From: Lachnospiraceae bacterium M18-1
Lineage (GTDB): Bacteria > Bacillota > Clostridia > Lachnospirales > Lachnospiraceae
Assembly (NCBI GenBank): GCA_000403295.2
Contig: KE159610.1
Coordinates: 167,387 to 231,386, forward strand
Direction of reading: 5' to 3'
DNA length: 64,000 nt
The notes under the pieces were generated by a model. It was not told the DNA's origin and did not search any database. It was given only the letters and a program-made list of their open reading frames with translations. The first letter of the stretch is position 1. Each line of letters starts with the position of its first letter. The position numbers and the translations under genes are program-made. Of this stretch, positions 25,752 through 34,963 are shown piece after piece.

Positions 25752-27485
25752 ATGGCTTTTGACGGAATTGTCGTGGCAAACCTGGTCCACGAATTAAAAG
25801 AACAGCTTCTAAACGGCAGGATCGCAAAGATCGCCCAGCCGGAAGCAGATGAACTCCTGCTGACCATCAAGACTCCCGCCGGGCAGAAACGGCTCTATCT
25901 ATCTGCCAGCGCGTCCCTGCCGCTGGTATACCTGACGGAATCCAACAAGGCAAGCCCCATGACAGCCCCGAATTTCTGCATGCTGCTGCGCAAGCACATT
26001 GCAAACGGACGGATCGTGGACATTTACCAGCCCAAGCTGGAACGGATCATACACTTTACCATCGAGCATCTCGACGAATTGGGCGACCTGTGCCGTAAAG
26101 ATCTGATCGTGGAGATCATGGGCAAGCACAGCAATATCATCTTCTGCACGGAGGACGGCGTCATCATCGACAGTATCAAACATGTATCCGCCCAGATGAG
26201 TTCGGTCCGGGAGGTGCTTCCCGGGAGGTCTTATTTTGTCCCGGATACCATGGAGAAGCAGGACCCGCTGTCCGTGGATTTTGAAATCTTTTCCCAGGTA
26301 TTAATTGAAAAGCCGATGCCTCTTTCCAAAGCCATCTACACCAGCTTTACAGGGGTCAGCCCGGTGACGGCGGAGGCAGTCTGTTCCATCGCCCAGATAG
26401 ATTCCGGCCTTCCGGCGTCCGCATTTTCAGAAGATCTCCTGCGGCATGTTTACAATCAGTTTGACATTTATTTTGCCGGTGTAAGAGAACAGCAATTTTC
26501 TCCGTCCATTTATTATGAAGGGAAGGAGCCAAAGGAATTTTCCTCTCTGCCCCTCCCCCAGAAGGGATGGGAACAGGTGGAATTTGATTCCATTTCCCAG
26601 GTGTTGGAGACCTATTATGCCCTAAAAAATACCATCACGCGGATCCGTCAGAAATCCACGGACCTGCGGCATATCCTCCAGACCGCCCTGGAACGGAACC
26701 GGAAAAAGTATGACCTTCAGATGCGGCAGCTCAAAGACACTGAAAACCGGGACAAGTTCAAGGTCTACGGGGAACTTATCAATACCTATGGATATAACTT
26801 GGAAGAAGGGGCGAAGAAGCTGGAAGCCCTGAATTATTATAATAATGAAATGGTCTCCATTCCGCTGGATCCTACGAAGACAGCACAGGAAAATTCCCAG
26901 CGCTATTTTGAGAAATATAACAAGCTGAAACGGACCTTTGAGGCCCTCTCCCACCTGATCCAGGAGACCCAGGAAGAGATCACCTACCTGGAATCCGTCC
27001 GTACCTCCCTGGATATTGCCATGAGCGAGGACGACCTGGCGGAGATCAAGGAAGAACTGATCTCGTCCGGCCTGATGCGCCGCAAATTTACCAAGAAAAA
27101 AGTGAAGATCAAAAATACGCCCCTGCATTACGTTTCCAGCGACGGCTACCATATGTATGTGGGAAAAAATAATTTTCAGAATGACCAGCTGACCTTTAAC
27201 TTTGCCGTCGGAAATGACTGGTGGTTTCATGTTAAGCAGGCTCCCGGCTCTCACGTTATCGTAAAGACAAACGGGGAGGAACTGCCGGACCGGACTTTCG
27301 AAGAAGCCGGACGGCTGGCTGCCTACTATTCCAGTATGCGCGGAGTAGAAAAGGTGGAGATTGACTATGTGGAGAAAAAGCATGTGAAAAAACCAAAAGG
27401 TGGGAAGCCCGGCTTTGTGGTATATTACACAAATTACTCCCTTGTTATTGACAGTGATATCAGCAGACTCCATGAGGTCCGGTAA
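25752..27485 (+). CDS. rqcH: RqcH/NFACT family ribosome quality-control protein
   Basis: About 577 residues. It has an N-terminal NFACT-N domain beginning MAFDGIVVANLVHEL, a central helix-hairpin-helix and coiled-coil region (about 280-440), and a C-terminal NFACT-R domain (YVGKNNFQNDQLTF, DWWFHVKQAPGSHVI). RqcH binds stalled 50S subunits with peptidyl-tRNA and recruits alanyl-tRNA to add C-terminal alanine tails that mark the chain for degradation. Older annotation calls it a fibronectin-binding protein. The ATG at 25752 follows AGTGAGGA and matches the conserved family start. It is monocistronic with its own promoter and a strong terminator. Confidence 0.95.
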   Translation: MAFDGIVVANLVHELKEQLLNGRIAKIAQPEADELLLTIKTPAGQKRLYLSASASLPLVYLTESNKASPMTAPNFCMLLRKHIANGRIVDIYQPKLERIIHFTIEHLDELGDLCRKDLIVEIMGKHSNIIFCTEDGVIIDSIKHVSAQMSSVREVLPGRSYFVPDTMEKQDPLSVDFEIFSQVLIEKPMPLSKAIYTSFTGVSPVTAEAVCSIAQIDSGLPASAFSEDLLRHVYNQFDIYFAGVREQQFSPSIYYEGKEPKEFSSLPLPQKGWEQVEFDSISQVLETYYALKNTITRIRQKSTDLRHILQTALERNRKKYDLQMRQLKDTENRDKFKVYGELINTYGYNLEEGAKKLEALNYYNNEMVSIPLDPTKTAQENSQRYFEKYNKLKRTFEALSHLIQETQEEITYLESVRTSLDIAMSEDDLAEIKEELISSGLMRRKFTKKKVKIKNTPLHYVSSDGYHMYVGKNNFQNDQLTFNFAVGNDWWFHVKQAPGSHVIVKTNGEELPDRTFEEAGRLAAYYSSMRGVEKVEIDYVEKKHVKKPKGGKPGFVVYYTNYSLVIDSDISRLHEVR

Positions 27486-27501
27486 CAAGATACAATATGC
27501 G

Positions 27502-27537
27502 ATCAGGGAACAGGCTGTCTCCGGCCTGTTCCCTGAT
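27502..27537 (+). terminator. Strong hairpin after rqcH
   Basis: A perfect 14-bp stem (atcagggaacaggc with gcctgttccctgat) and an 8-base loop, 16 bp past the rqcH stop. The following tct-tat tract is only moderately T-rich. Confidence 0.75.
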
Positions 27538-27611
27538 TCTTATACCAGCGCAGGAAATGCACTGTCATATTCAATGTTACTATTCACAGTCATATAAAAA
27601 TCAGCAATCAT

Positions 27612-28460
27612 TTATTGCCCTTGATTTGTATTTCCCGTTACCAGCGTCTTGACTTCCTCTGGCACCTTAATTTCTTCTACTGCTCCATAATGATCAAAAT
27701 CAAGTTTGATATTGTAAGAATTTACATTTGTCGATTTATCAAACTTATCATACAGTCCATTCATGGCTTCTGACATATCAACGACAATCCGCGCCGGAAG
27801 CAGCTTCTCTTTGTAGATGTTAAAGGTAATGGGGATTACCAGCTCTGAGACGGCATCCTCATCCGGAAGCTTCACCAGTCCATAAGCATTCAGCATCTGG
27901 CCTCCGAGAAGTCCTTTCAGGTTCTCTCCGGTCACTTCCCCATACATCTGATAGCACTCCTGCCCGTTTACATCAACCGTGCCCTCAGCTATATGAAAAT
28001 CATCTCCGGAATCTGACATTTTAGAAAATAAACTATTGTCGATCGTAATGACTGATCCCTTCGTGTACTCTGAGACCTCTTTGGTCCAAACGCCGTCCAG
28101 GCTGCTGTAAGTGGCCCTCCGGCCGCCTTCCATCACCTGATAGACCTCCAGGACACTTTCCAGCTCCGTTCCCCGCATCTTTACATGCGCCTTTCCAAGC
28201 GCATGCCCCGCTTTTGGATCTGACGTGCTTTCCAGACTGATATCCATGGAGACTGCAGTGGTATACAGCACATCTTCCAGCTCAATATCCAGCTTCACCT
28301 TATTTGCAAATGACGTGATCTCTGACATATTTTTAGACATTGACTCCATCAGCTTTTGAGGAGTCACTTTTTCTCCGCATGCTGTCAGCATACAGATGGA
28401 CAACAACATCAGTCCAAGACATCTGATCCATTTCCATACAGTTTTCCAATTCCGTACCAT
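27612..28460 (-). CDS. Secreted lipoprotein, DUF6612-like
   Basis: About 282 residues. A lipoprotein signal ends in MLTACGEK, so it is anchored outside the membrane. The mature part has the repeated beta-strand pattern of LolA/DUF6612-type lipoproteins (VKLDIELEDVLYTTAVSMDISL; the C-terminal KVPEEVKTL). I prefer the ATG at 28460, with AAAGGA 11 bases upstream; ATGs at 28490 and 28502 are also in frame and would overlap the upstream gene. It lies just after the DUF815 ATPase gene. Function is unknown; a role in envelope homeostasis is a guess from the fold. Confidence 0.75.
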   Translation of the reverse strand: MVRNWKTVWKWIRCLGLMLLSICMLTACGEKVTPQKLMESMSKNMSEITSFANKVKLDIELEDVLYTTAVSMDISLESTSDPKAGHALGKAHVKMRGTELESVLEVYQVMEGGRRATYSSLDGVWTKEVSEYTKGSVITIDNSLFSKMSDSGDDFHIAEGTVDVNGQECYQMYGEVTGENLKGLLGGQMLNAYGLVKLPDEDAVSELVIPITFNIYKEKLLPARIVVDMSEAMNGLYDKFDKSTNVNSYNIKLDFDHYGAVEEIKVPEEVKTLVTGNTNQGQ

Positions 28461-28486
28461 GCTATTTTGTATCCTTTCAAAAGTAT

Positions 28487-29800
28487 TCATTCGGTTCTGC
28501 ATGTCCCTGCATCTGTCCCGGATAAATAATCAATAAACTGCTGTGCCGTCCTTCCGGACAGACCCCCGTGGTTTAGCTCCCACCGGTTCGCCTCCAGCAG
28601 AAGCGTCTCCTCCGGAATGCCGATTCCGTTTGCCCGTGCGAGAGTCCGCACGATCTCCTGAAACTCCTTCTTATCCGGAGAACCGTAGTAGATCGTGACA
28701 CCGAACCTGGCTACCAGGGACAACTTTTCCTGCACGGTATCGTTGGTATGCAGCTCTTCGTCCCGATCCGCCTTATCCCGGAATGTCTCGCGGATCAGAT
28801 GCCTTCGGTTGGAGGTAGCATAGATCAGAACATTTTCCGGCTTCTTCTCCAGTCCTCCTTCAATGACTGCCTTCAGATACTTATACTCTGTCTCAAATTC
28901 TTCAAAAGACAGGTCATCCATATAAATGATGAACTTATAATTCCGGTTCTTTATCTGCGCGATCACATCATTCAGATCCCTGAACTGGTGCTTGTAAATC
29001 TCGATCATCCGAAGCCCCTGGTCATAATACATATTCAAGATTGCTTTAATAGAAGAAGATTTTCCTGTTCCCGCATCTCCGTAGAGCAGACAGTTATTGG
29101 CCTTGCGCCCCTCCACAAATGCTTTTGTATTGTCGATCAGCTTTTTCTTGGCGATCTCATAGCCCACCAGATCGTCCAGGTGGACATGGGCAATATTGGA
29201 GATCGGTTCGATCCGCACCTCTTCCCCCTCTGGATGCTCCACGCGGAATGCCTTGTGGAGTCCCAGTTTTCCCACTCCAAATTCCTGATAGAACCGGGTC
29301 AGGCACTCTTTAAATTCCTCCACCCCGGCCGCTTCCCCCAGAGACCTGCTTAAACCGCAGATCCGATCCCGGATCCGTTTATTGAAAACCTTGCTGGAAG
29401 CGTTGATATTCTCATAATCCTGCAGGATGGAAAAGCAGTCCGCATCCAGCGCCTTCTTCATAGGCTCGAAATCATAATCAAACAGTTCTTTGAGCACCTT
29501 AAAATCATGGAGTACGATCTGATTGATGCTGCCATTAACCTGTCCCACGATCTCGCAGGATGTACTGTAGGCATTCTCGTGATTTGCCAGCAAAAAAGTC
29601 AGATAAGCATGCCACAGATTGCCCTCAAACCCATACCTTGCCGCAATCTCCAGCAGTTCATTGACACACTCGAAGAAAAGACTCCGCAGGTCCTCCCGAT
29701 TATAGTATTCGTTCTCATAGTTTTCCATCAAAAAGGTCATATCCAGCAGGATATCCCCATGTTCCATATTTTTATATAGCATCAGTTCATTTGTTCGCAT
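28487..29800 (-). CDS. DUF815-family AAA+ ATPase
   Basis: About 437 residues. The C-terminal half is an AAA+ module: HLDDLVGYEIAKKKL, Walker A GDAGTGKSS near residue 262-270, Walker B FIIYMDDLSF near 312-320, then IYATSNRRHLI (sensor 1) and an SGRTAQQFIDYL tail. The N-terminal 200 residues are helical and specific to this family. Family members are uncharacterised cytoplasmic ATPases common in Clostridia. GGGGA precedes the ATG at 29800; the frame continues to 29854 without a ribosome site. It lies 50 bp after pheA. Confidence 0.9.
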   Translation of the reverse strand: MRTNELMLYKNMEHGDILLDMTFLMENYENEYYNREDLRSLFFECVNELLEIAARYGFEGNLWHAYLTFLLANHENAYSTSCEIVGQVNGSINQIVLHDFKVLKELFDYDFEPMKKALDADCFSILQDYENINASSKVFNKRIRDRICGLSRSLGEAAGVEEFKECLTRFYQEFGVGKLGLHKAFRVEHPEGEEVRIEPISNIAHVHLDDLVGYEIAKKKLIDNTKAFVEGRKANNCLLYGDAGTGKSSSIKAILNMYYDQGLRMIEIYKHQFRDLNDVIAQIKNRNYKFIIYMDDLSFEEFETEYKYLKAVIEGGLEKKPENVLIYATSNRRHLIRETFRDKADRDEELHTNDTVQEKLSLVARFGVTIYYGSPDKKEFQEIVRTLARANGIGIPEETLLLEANRWELNHGGLSGRTAQQFIDYLSGTDAGTCRTE

Positions 29801-29850
29801 ATTCTTTTCCCCATTGTAACCATCTGCGCAGCAAGTGATCGCCTGTTCCA

Positions 29851-30981
29851 TCAATAATTCCCAAGAATCTTCAGGTTGATCGCTTCTTCTCTCAGCCCGC
29901 GGATCGTATTCTTCACCGCCGCGTCCCCCATATTGCCGTCAAAATCCACAAAAAAGCGGTATTCCCAGCTCTTCCCTTCTACCGGACGTGATTCGATCCT
30001 GGACATATTCAGGTCATTGTATATAAAATGTGAGAGCAGCCGGTACAGGGAACCGCTCTGATGAGGCACTTCAAAGCAGATGCTGATCTTGGACGCATCC
30101 TTGAGAAATACCTTCTGGTTGGTGATCACGATAAAACGGGTGGAGTTATTTAATTCGTCATTGATGCCGTCCACCAGCACAGAGAGCCCGTGAACCTGCG
30201 CTGCATAGGCGCTGCAGACCGCTGCCTGGGCCGGATCCTTGTCCTCCAGGATCTTTTTTGCCGCAACTGCCGTATTGACCACGCTGATCTGCTGCCAGTT
30301 GGGATACTCATCCAGGAAATGAGTTGTCTGCATCAGGGCTTCAGCCTTGGAATAGACCCGCCTGATCTCGTTTAAGTCCGTTCCCGGAAGTCCGGCCAGA
30401 GTATGCCGCACCGGGAGGATCGTCTCTCCCACGATATAGTTTTCAAATTCCACCAGAAGGTCATAGACTTCTGTCACCGCTCCTGCCGAGGAATTTTCGA
30501 TGGGCAGGACCGCATAGTCCGCCGCTCCGTCTTCGATGGCCTCCATGGCGTCCCGGAAGGTCCGGACATGAAAATTATTGCAGTTCTCCCCAAAATATTT
30601 CAGCATGGCAGCCTGTCCGTATGCGCCTTCCACCCCCTGATAGACTACACGTGCCGTATCTTTTTCCAGAGAATCGATTCCGATAAAGGGCAGCTTTCCC
30701 AACGCGCCTGCTTCCACCATCTGCTGGTACTGCAGCTTCCGGCTCATGGACATGAGCTGCTCATACAATTCCTGAATCCCCTTTTTATTAAACTCATTGG
30801 AGGCCTTAGAAGCCACATCGTTCAGCTTATTGCGCTCCCGCTGCCGGTCCAGCACCCGTCCCCAGGTCTGTACTTTAAGCTCCCCCACTTCCTCGCAGAT
30901 CTTCATCCGCTCTTCGTAGAGCCTGACGATCTGCTCATCGATTCCGTCCAAACGTACCCTCAAGTCTTCCAGTGCAGCCAT
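29851..30981 (-). CDS. pheA: Bifunctional chorismate mutase/prephenate dehydratase (P-protein)
   Basis: A 376-residue protein. An N-terminal AroQ chorismate mutase domain occupies residues 1 to about 90 (LRVRLDGIDEQIVRLYEERMKI). A prephenate dehydratase domain runs from about 110 to 290 (VVYQGVEGAYGQAA, LPIENSSAGAVTEVYDLL, NNSTRFIVI with the catalytic Thr-Arg-Phe). A C-terminal ACT domain includes the ESRP motif, which binds phenylalanine for feedback inhibition. It makes phenylpyruvate from chorismate. It diverges from the pyrB operon. A DAHP synthase gene about 2 kb away supplies the pathway's first step. Confidence 0.96.
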   Translation of the reverse strand: MAALEDLRVRLDGIDEQIVRLYEERMKICEEVGELKVQTWGRVLDRQRERNKLNDVASKASNEFNKKGIQELYEQLMSMSRKLQYQQMVEAGALGKLPFIGIDSLEKDTARVVYQGVEGAYGQAAMLKYFGENCNNFHVRTFRDAMEAIEDGAADYAVLPIENSSAGAVTEVYDLLVEFENYIVGETILPVRHTLAGLPGTDLNEIRRVYSKAEALMQTTHFLDEYPNWQQISVVNTAVAAKKILEDKDPAQAAVCSAYAAQVHGLSVLVDGINDELNNSTRFIVITNQKVFLKDASKISICFEVPHQSGSLYRLLSHFIYNDLNMSRIESRPVEGKSWEYRFFVDFDGNMGDAAVKNTIRGLREEAINLKILGNY

Positions 30982-31087
30982 ACTCTCTATTTTCTCCTTT
31001 TTCCTTGTTTCATTTCATTCTTATTAGTATAATATATTTTTTTAATAAATGCTACTATTTTAACAAAACATATTTTTCAAAATATTG

Positions 31088-31116
31088 TTGACAACGGGTC
31101 ATTTTTAAGATATTGT
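31088..31116 (+). promoter_or_regulatory. Sigma-A promoter of the pyrB leader/operon
   Basis: Perfect TTGACA (31088-31093), 17-base spacer, TATTGT (31111-31116). Predicted start near 31123, giving a leader of about 280 bases before pyrB. The pheA gene diverges from this region; its own promoter within 30982-31087 is not clear. Confidence 0.8.
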
Positions 31117-31179
31117 ATGTAAAAGAATGTTGCTGTGAACAGCAGCATAAGAATCCGTATCGGGAAAGGAGGAGGACAA

Positions 31180-31407
31180 ATGAACTTGATCAGATGCAAC
31201 ATCATACGAAGGCGCAAACCAAGACCAGTCACCGCTTGTCGTGGTATCACTGTTCCTTTTATTTCTGCATTTTCTATTTCCCGTCCGGGAAGATTCTCAA
31301 TTCATTTGTTTTATTTATATTTTCTATTTTCCTTTTCCCAAAACATATGGTTCTTGAATAGTAATCAGCGTGATCATTCACACAAAGTACGAGGAGGTAT
31401 TTTATGA
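31180..31407 (+). CDS. Leader ORF overlapping pyrB start (candidate regulatory peptide)
   Basis: A 75-codon ORF with an exceptionally strong ribosome site (AAAGGAGGAGGA, 4-6 bases before the ATG). Its stop TGA overlaps the pyrB start as ATGA. The encoded peptide is basic at first ([14 protein letters not shown]), then rich in Phe, Tyr, Leu and Ser encoded by uridine-dense codons ([12 protein letters not shown], about 31310-31342). This recalls the E. coli pyrBI leader peptide, where a uridine-rich stretch slows polymerase when UTP is low and lets the ribosome keep up. No strong GC-rich terminator is seen between the U-rich part and pyrB, so the mechanism may be translational coupling instead. 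Confidence 0.6.
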   Translation: MNLIRCNIIRRRKPRPVTACRGITVPFISAFSISRPGRFSIHLFYLYFLFSFSQNIWFLNSNQRDHSHKVRGGIL

Positions 31408-32324
31408 GACACTTGATGAGCCCTCTGGATTTATCTGTCGAGGAATTGGACACTCTTTTGGAACTGGCACAGGATATTGAGGCACATCCGGAAAAATATG
31501 CTCATGCCTGCGAAGGAAAGACGCTTGCAACCTTATTTTATGAGCCAAGCACACGGACGCGTCTGAGCCATGAAGCTGCAATGCTGAATCTGGGCGGCAG
31601 TACGATGGGATTCTCCTCTGCGGATTCCAGCTCTGCGGCGAAGGGGGAAAGCGTTTCCGATACGATCCGGACCGTCTCCTGCTACGCGGATATCTGCGCC
31701 ATGAGGCATCCCAAGGAGGGAGCTCCCATGGTGGCCTGTCAGCATTCCGGCATTCCTGTGATCAATGCAGGCGACGGCGGCCATCAGCATCCAACCCAGA
31801 CCCTGACCGACCTTCTGACCATCAAGAATCTGAGAGGACGTCTGGACAATCTGACCATCGGACTCTGCGGGGACTTAAAATTCGGCCGTACCGTACACTC
31901 TCTGATCCATGCCCTGGTCCGTTACACCGGAATCCGTTTCATTCTGATCTCTCCGGAAGAATTACGGCTCCCGGATTATATGCGCCAGGATGTCCTGGAC
32001 AAACAGAATATTCCGTATAAAGAGGTAGTCCGTCTGGAGGACGCGCTTCCGGACCTGGATATCCTGTACATGACCCGTGTGCAGAAGGAACGCTTCTTCA
32101 ATGAAGAAGATTATGTTCGGATGAAGGATTTCTATATCCTGGACCGCAAAAAAATGAAGCTGGCGCCGGAGAATATGTATGTGCTCCATCCCCTTCCCAG
32201 GGTCAATGAGATCTCCGTAGAGGTAGACGACGATCCCCGCGCCGCATATTTCCGCCAGGTACAGTACGGCGTCTATGTACGCATGGCGCTGATCCTGACG
32301 CTTTTGGAGATCCATGTGGACTAA
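31404..32324 (+). CDS. pyrB: Aspartate carbamoyltransferase catalytic subunit
   Basis: A 306-residue protein, the standard size. Carbamoyl-phosphate binding motif FYEPSTRTR is near residue 48, [12 protein letters not shown] near 128 and the [10 protein letters not shown] segment near 262. It condenses carbamoyl phosphate with aspartate in the second step of pyrimidine synthesis. GGAGG lies 6 bases before the ATG, which overlaps the stop of the leader ORF. It is followed by pyrI, so the holoenzyme should be the allosteric PyrB6-PyrI6 form. Confidence 0.97.
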   Translation: MRHLMSPLDLSVEELDTLLELAQDIEAHPEKYAHACEGKTLATLFYEPSTRTRLSHEAAMLNLGGSTMGFSSADSSSAAKGESVSDTIRTVSCYADICAMRHPKEGAPMVACQHSGIPVINAGDGGHQHPTQTLTDLLTIKNLRGRLDNLTIGLCGDLKFGRTVHSLIHALVRYTGIRFILISPEELRLPDYMRQDVLDKQNIPYKEVVRLEDALPDLDILYMTRVQKERFFNEEDYVRMKDFYILDRKKMKLAPENMYVLHPLPRVNEISVEVDDDPRAAYFRQVQYGVYVRMALILTLLEIHVD

Positions 32325-32457
32325 TTTGGAACATAGCTCAAGTGTAACTTAAGTATAGAACCCTGCAGGTCTTCCGTGCTGCAGATCATCGGCGGCTACA
32401 GCCCGAAGCGGTATGGATACGGAAGCTCTGCAGATTATTGAAAGAAAGAGGCCGAAT

Positions 32458-32901
32458 ATGGTAAATAGTACATTGAACGTTGGAAAGCTTTCCGAAGGAT
32501 TTGTTTTAGATCACATTGAGGCAGGAAAAAGCATGGAAATCTACAAATTCCTGCACCTGGATAAACTGGACTGCTGCGTTGCCATCATCAAGAATGCGAA
32601 GAGCAGCAAGATGGGCAAAAAAGATATCATAAAGATCGAGTGCCCCATTGATTTTATGGACCTTGATATTCTGGGATTCATTGACCACAACATTACGGTC
32701 AATATCATCCAGAACGAGCAGATTGTAGAGAAGAAGCTGTTAAAGCTTCCTGCCAAGATCAAAAATGTGATCCGCTGCAAGAACCCGAGATGCATCACGT
32801 CCATCGAGCAGGGGCTGGATCAAATCTTTATCCTGACAGATGAGGAGAAACAGGTTTACCGGTGCAAATACTGTGAGGAGAAGCACCGCAGTATGAAATA
32901 G
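32458..32901 (+). CDS. pyrI: Aspartate carbamoyltransferase regulatory subunit
   Basis: About 147 residues. The N-terminal nucleotide-binding domain runs from NVGKLSEGFVLDHIEAG to about residue 95. The C-terminal zinc domain has four Cys in CKNPRC and CKYC. It binds ATP, CTP and UTP and adjusts PyrB activity. I use the ATG at 32458 behind AAAGAGG; an upstream in-frame ATG at 32413 lacks a site. The 133-bp space after pyrB holds no gene. Confidence 0.96.
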   Translation: MVNSTLNVGKLSEGFVLDHIEAGKSMEIYKFLHLDKLDCCVAIIKNAKSSKMGKKDIIKIECPIDFMDLDILGFIDHNITVNIIQNEQIVEKKLLKLPAKIKNVIRCKNPRCITSIEQGLDQIFILTDEEKQVYRCKYCEEKHRSMK

Positions 32902-32923
32902 CTGTAATACAAAAGTAAATGCA

Positions 32924-32960
32924 AAAAAACTGCCGAATGATTTCTCTCAGGCAGTTTTTT
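32924..32960. terminator. Bidirectional terminator between pyrI and aroF
   Basis: AAAAAACTGCC pairs exactly with GGCAGTTTTTT around a 15-base loop, so it can end both the plus-strand pyr transcript and the minus-strand DAHP synthase transcript. Confidence 0.9.
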
Positions 32961-32998
32961 GTATTCTATGACTTGTACTAATGAACATTAGTATCATA

Positions 32999-34030
32999 TC
33001 AGCACCTTTCCGCAATCTCATAGATCAGGCGTTCGGTATCCTCCCATCCCAGACAGGGATCTGTGATGGATTTTCCATAGACCCGTTCGCTGTCGATGCT
33101 CTGGCAGCCTTCTACCAGATAGCTCTCGATCATAATCCCCTTGATCAGCTTTCTCAGCTCCGGATTGTAGTTCCTGCTGTGGAGCACCTCACTGGTGATA
33201 CGGATCTGTTCCCGAAACTTCTTGTCCGAATTGGAATGGTTCACATCAATGACTGCCGCCGGATTCTTTAACTCCTTTTTATGATACATATCCAGCAGGC
33301 GTACCAGATCTTCATAATGGTAATTGGGGATACAGGTTCCGTATTTATTTACTCCGCCCCGCAGGATCACGTGCGCCAGATCATTGCCGTCTGTGCTGAC
33401 ATCCAGCCCCCGGTAGATAAAGCGGTGAGAATTTTGTGCCGCAATAACAGAATTTAACATCACCGAAAAGTCGCCGCTGGTAGGGTTCTTCATTCCGATA
33501 GGAATATCCATGCCGCTGGCCGTAAGCCGATGCTGCTGATTCTCTACGGAACGTGCCCCGATTGCCTCATAAGAAAGGATATCATCCAGGTAGCTCCGGT
33601 TCTCCGGATAAAGCATCTCATCCGCCCCGGTCAGTCCGCTCTCCTCCATGACCCGGATATGCATCTTCCGGATCGCCAGGATCCCCGCATAGAGGTTCGG
33701 TGCCTTATCCGGCTCCGGCTGGTGCAGCATTCCCTTATACCCCTCCCCGGTGGTCCTCGGCTTATTGGTATAGATCCGCGGAATCACCATCAAGCGATCC
33801 GAAACCTTCTCACTGACCTTCGCAAGCCGGGTCACATATTCACAGACCGAGTCCTCATTGTCCGCAGAGCAGGGACCGGCCAATACGATGAACTTATCCG
33901 AAGCTCCGGTAAAAATATCCCGGATTTCCCGATCTCTTTCTATTTTTATCTGACGAAGTTTTTCTGTCAGAGGATATTCTGCCTTTAGATCTGCCGGCAG
34001 GGGCAGCTGTGCATTTACGGTCATTCCCAT
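32999..34030 (-). CDS. 3-deoxy-7-phosphoheptulonate synthase, AroF/AroG type
   Basis: A 343-residue class I-alpha DAHP synthase. Diagnostic parts are FIVLAGPCSADNE near residue 47, PRIYTNKPRTTGEGYKG (usually PRTTVGWKG), MKNPTSGDFSVMLNSV, VILRGGVNKYG and VIDVNHSNSDK with the metal-binding residues. It condenses phosphoenolpyruvate and erythrose-4-phosphate, the first step to aromatic amino acids. Feedback specificity (Phe, Tyr or Trp) is not evident. It starts 47 bp after the 3' end of the RNase P RNA gene on the same strand and is convergent with pyrI. Confidence 0.95.
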   Translation of the reverse strand: MGMTVNAQLPLPADLKAEYPLTEKLRQIKIERDREIRDIFTGASDKFIVLAGPCSADNEDSVCEYVTRLAKVSEKVSDRLMVIPRIYTNKPRTTGEGYKGMLHQPEPDKAPNLYAGILAIRKMHIRVMEESGLTGADEMLYPENRSYLDDILSYEAIGARSVENQQHRLTASGMDIPIGMKNPTSGDFSVMLNSVIAAQNSHRFIYRGLDVSTDGNDLAHVILRGGVNKYGTCIPNYHYEDLVRLLDMYHKKELKNPAAVIDVNHSNSDKKFREQIRITSEVLHSRNYNPELRKLIKGIMIESYLVEGCQSIDSERVYGKSITDPCLGWEDTERLIYEIAERC

Positions 34031-34077
34031 TGTTGTGCCTTCTTTCTCTAAAAATGGCTGAGCAGTTTCATTGGTTT

Positions 34078-34470
34078 AAGCAAGACGATAAGCCGGGTTA
34101 TGTCGTTGGACAATCATCTATCTAGGCCTGGCGTCGCCGCCAGGCTCAAGCGACCTACCTAAAGCGTGACGGGCCGCCACATTGCTTTCTTCCGGTCTTG
34201 CTTCGGATGGGGTTTACATGTGCCCTCGCTGTTACCAGTGAGGCGGTAGTCTCTTACACTGCCTTTCCACCCTTACCCCATGTTCCTGTGCTGACAAGCT
34301 TATCTCTGAATATAAACTTGTCAGCACAGGAACACGAGGCGGTTTATTTCTGTTGCACTGGCCTTGGAGTCACCTCCACCGGACGTTATCCGGCATCCTG
34401 CCCTGTGAAGCCCGGACTTTCCTCGTCTGCAGCCTTTCGGCTTCTGCAGCCGCGATTGTCTGTCTTACTT
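34078..34470 (-). ncRNA. rnpB: RNase P RNA (M1 RNA)
   Basis: The minus strand reads as a bacterial RNase P RNA. The 5' part holds the P4 universal segment GAGGAAAGTCCGGGC and ACAGGGCAGGATGCCGG. Next come CCAGTGCAACAGAAA and, after a long P12-like hairpin, GGTAAGGGTGGAAAGGCAG and GGTAACAGCGAGGGCA. The 3' end is AACCCGGCTTATCGTCTTGC. Helix P1 is formed by AAGTAAGAC at the 5' end and GTCTTGCTT at the 3' end, which sets the boundaries. It matures tRNA 5' ends with RnpA. The P12-like arm (34282-34332) has an unusually long perfect stem. Confidence 0.95.
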
Positions 34471-34487
34471 AAACCTGTAACCGCAGA

Positions 34488-34961
34488 TCATACCCCCGGA
34501 TCTGTTAGCAGACTGCCGCCGTCCGCCGCCGCAGTCGCAAGCTCATCACACCGTTCATTTTGCGGGTGCCCGGCATGGCCTTTGATCCAGTGGAATGTCA
34601 CTTCATGATTCTTCATCGCCTCCAGAAGGCGCTTCCAGAGATCCACGTTCTTGACCTCTTCATTTTTTCCCCGCTTCCACCCCTTCTTGATCCAGCCTTC
34701 AATCCAGTGCTGGTTAAATGCATTGACCACATATTGGGAATCCGAATAAACTTCTACCTGACAGGGGCGGTTCAGTGCTTCCAGCCCCACGATCACCGCC
34801 ATCATCTCCATTCGGTTATTGGTTGTCTTCACATACCCCTGGGACATCTCCTTCGTGTGCAGCTCACCCTTCGAATCCACATATTCCAGTACCGCGCCGT
34901 AGCCGCCGGGCCCATGCGGGTTCCCTCTTGCCGAACCGTCCGTATATAATTTCACCTGCAT
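34488..34961 (-). CDS. rnhA: Ribonuclease HI
   Basis: A 157-residue protein, the normal size. The acidic catalytic set is visible: Asp in LYTDGSARGNPG-like text (YTDGSARGNP, residue 8), Glu in NNRMEMMAVI (about 52), Asp in VYSDSQYVV (about 73) and the late NERCDELA (about 137), plus the flexible HWIKGHAGH loop. It degrades RNA in RNA-DNA hybrids. It lies upstream of rnpB, 17 bp away, and 2 bp after the metallo-beta-lactamase-fold gene, so the rnpB promoter may lie inside its 3' end. Confidence 0.96.
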   Translation of the reverse strand: MQVKLYTDGSARGNPHGPGGYGAVLEYVDSKGELHTKEMSQGYVKTTNNRMEMMAVIVGLEALNRPCQVEVYSDSQYVVNAFNQHWIEGWIKKGWKRGKNEEVKNVDLWKRLLEAMKNHEVTFHWIKGHAGHPQNERCDELATAAADGGSLLTDPGV

Positions 34962-34963
34962 CC

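Noticed and set aside
31123..31403. pyrB leader considered for a PyrR-binding attenuator
   Set aside because: I do not see the conserved PyrR hairpin loop or a strong terminator/antiterminator pair. The leader ORF is the more visible signal.
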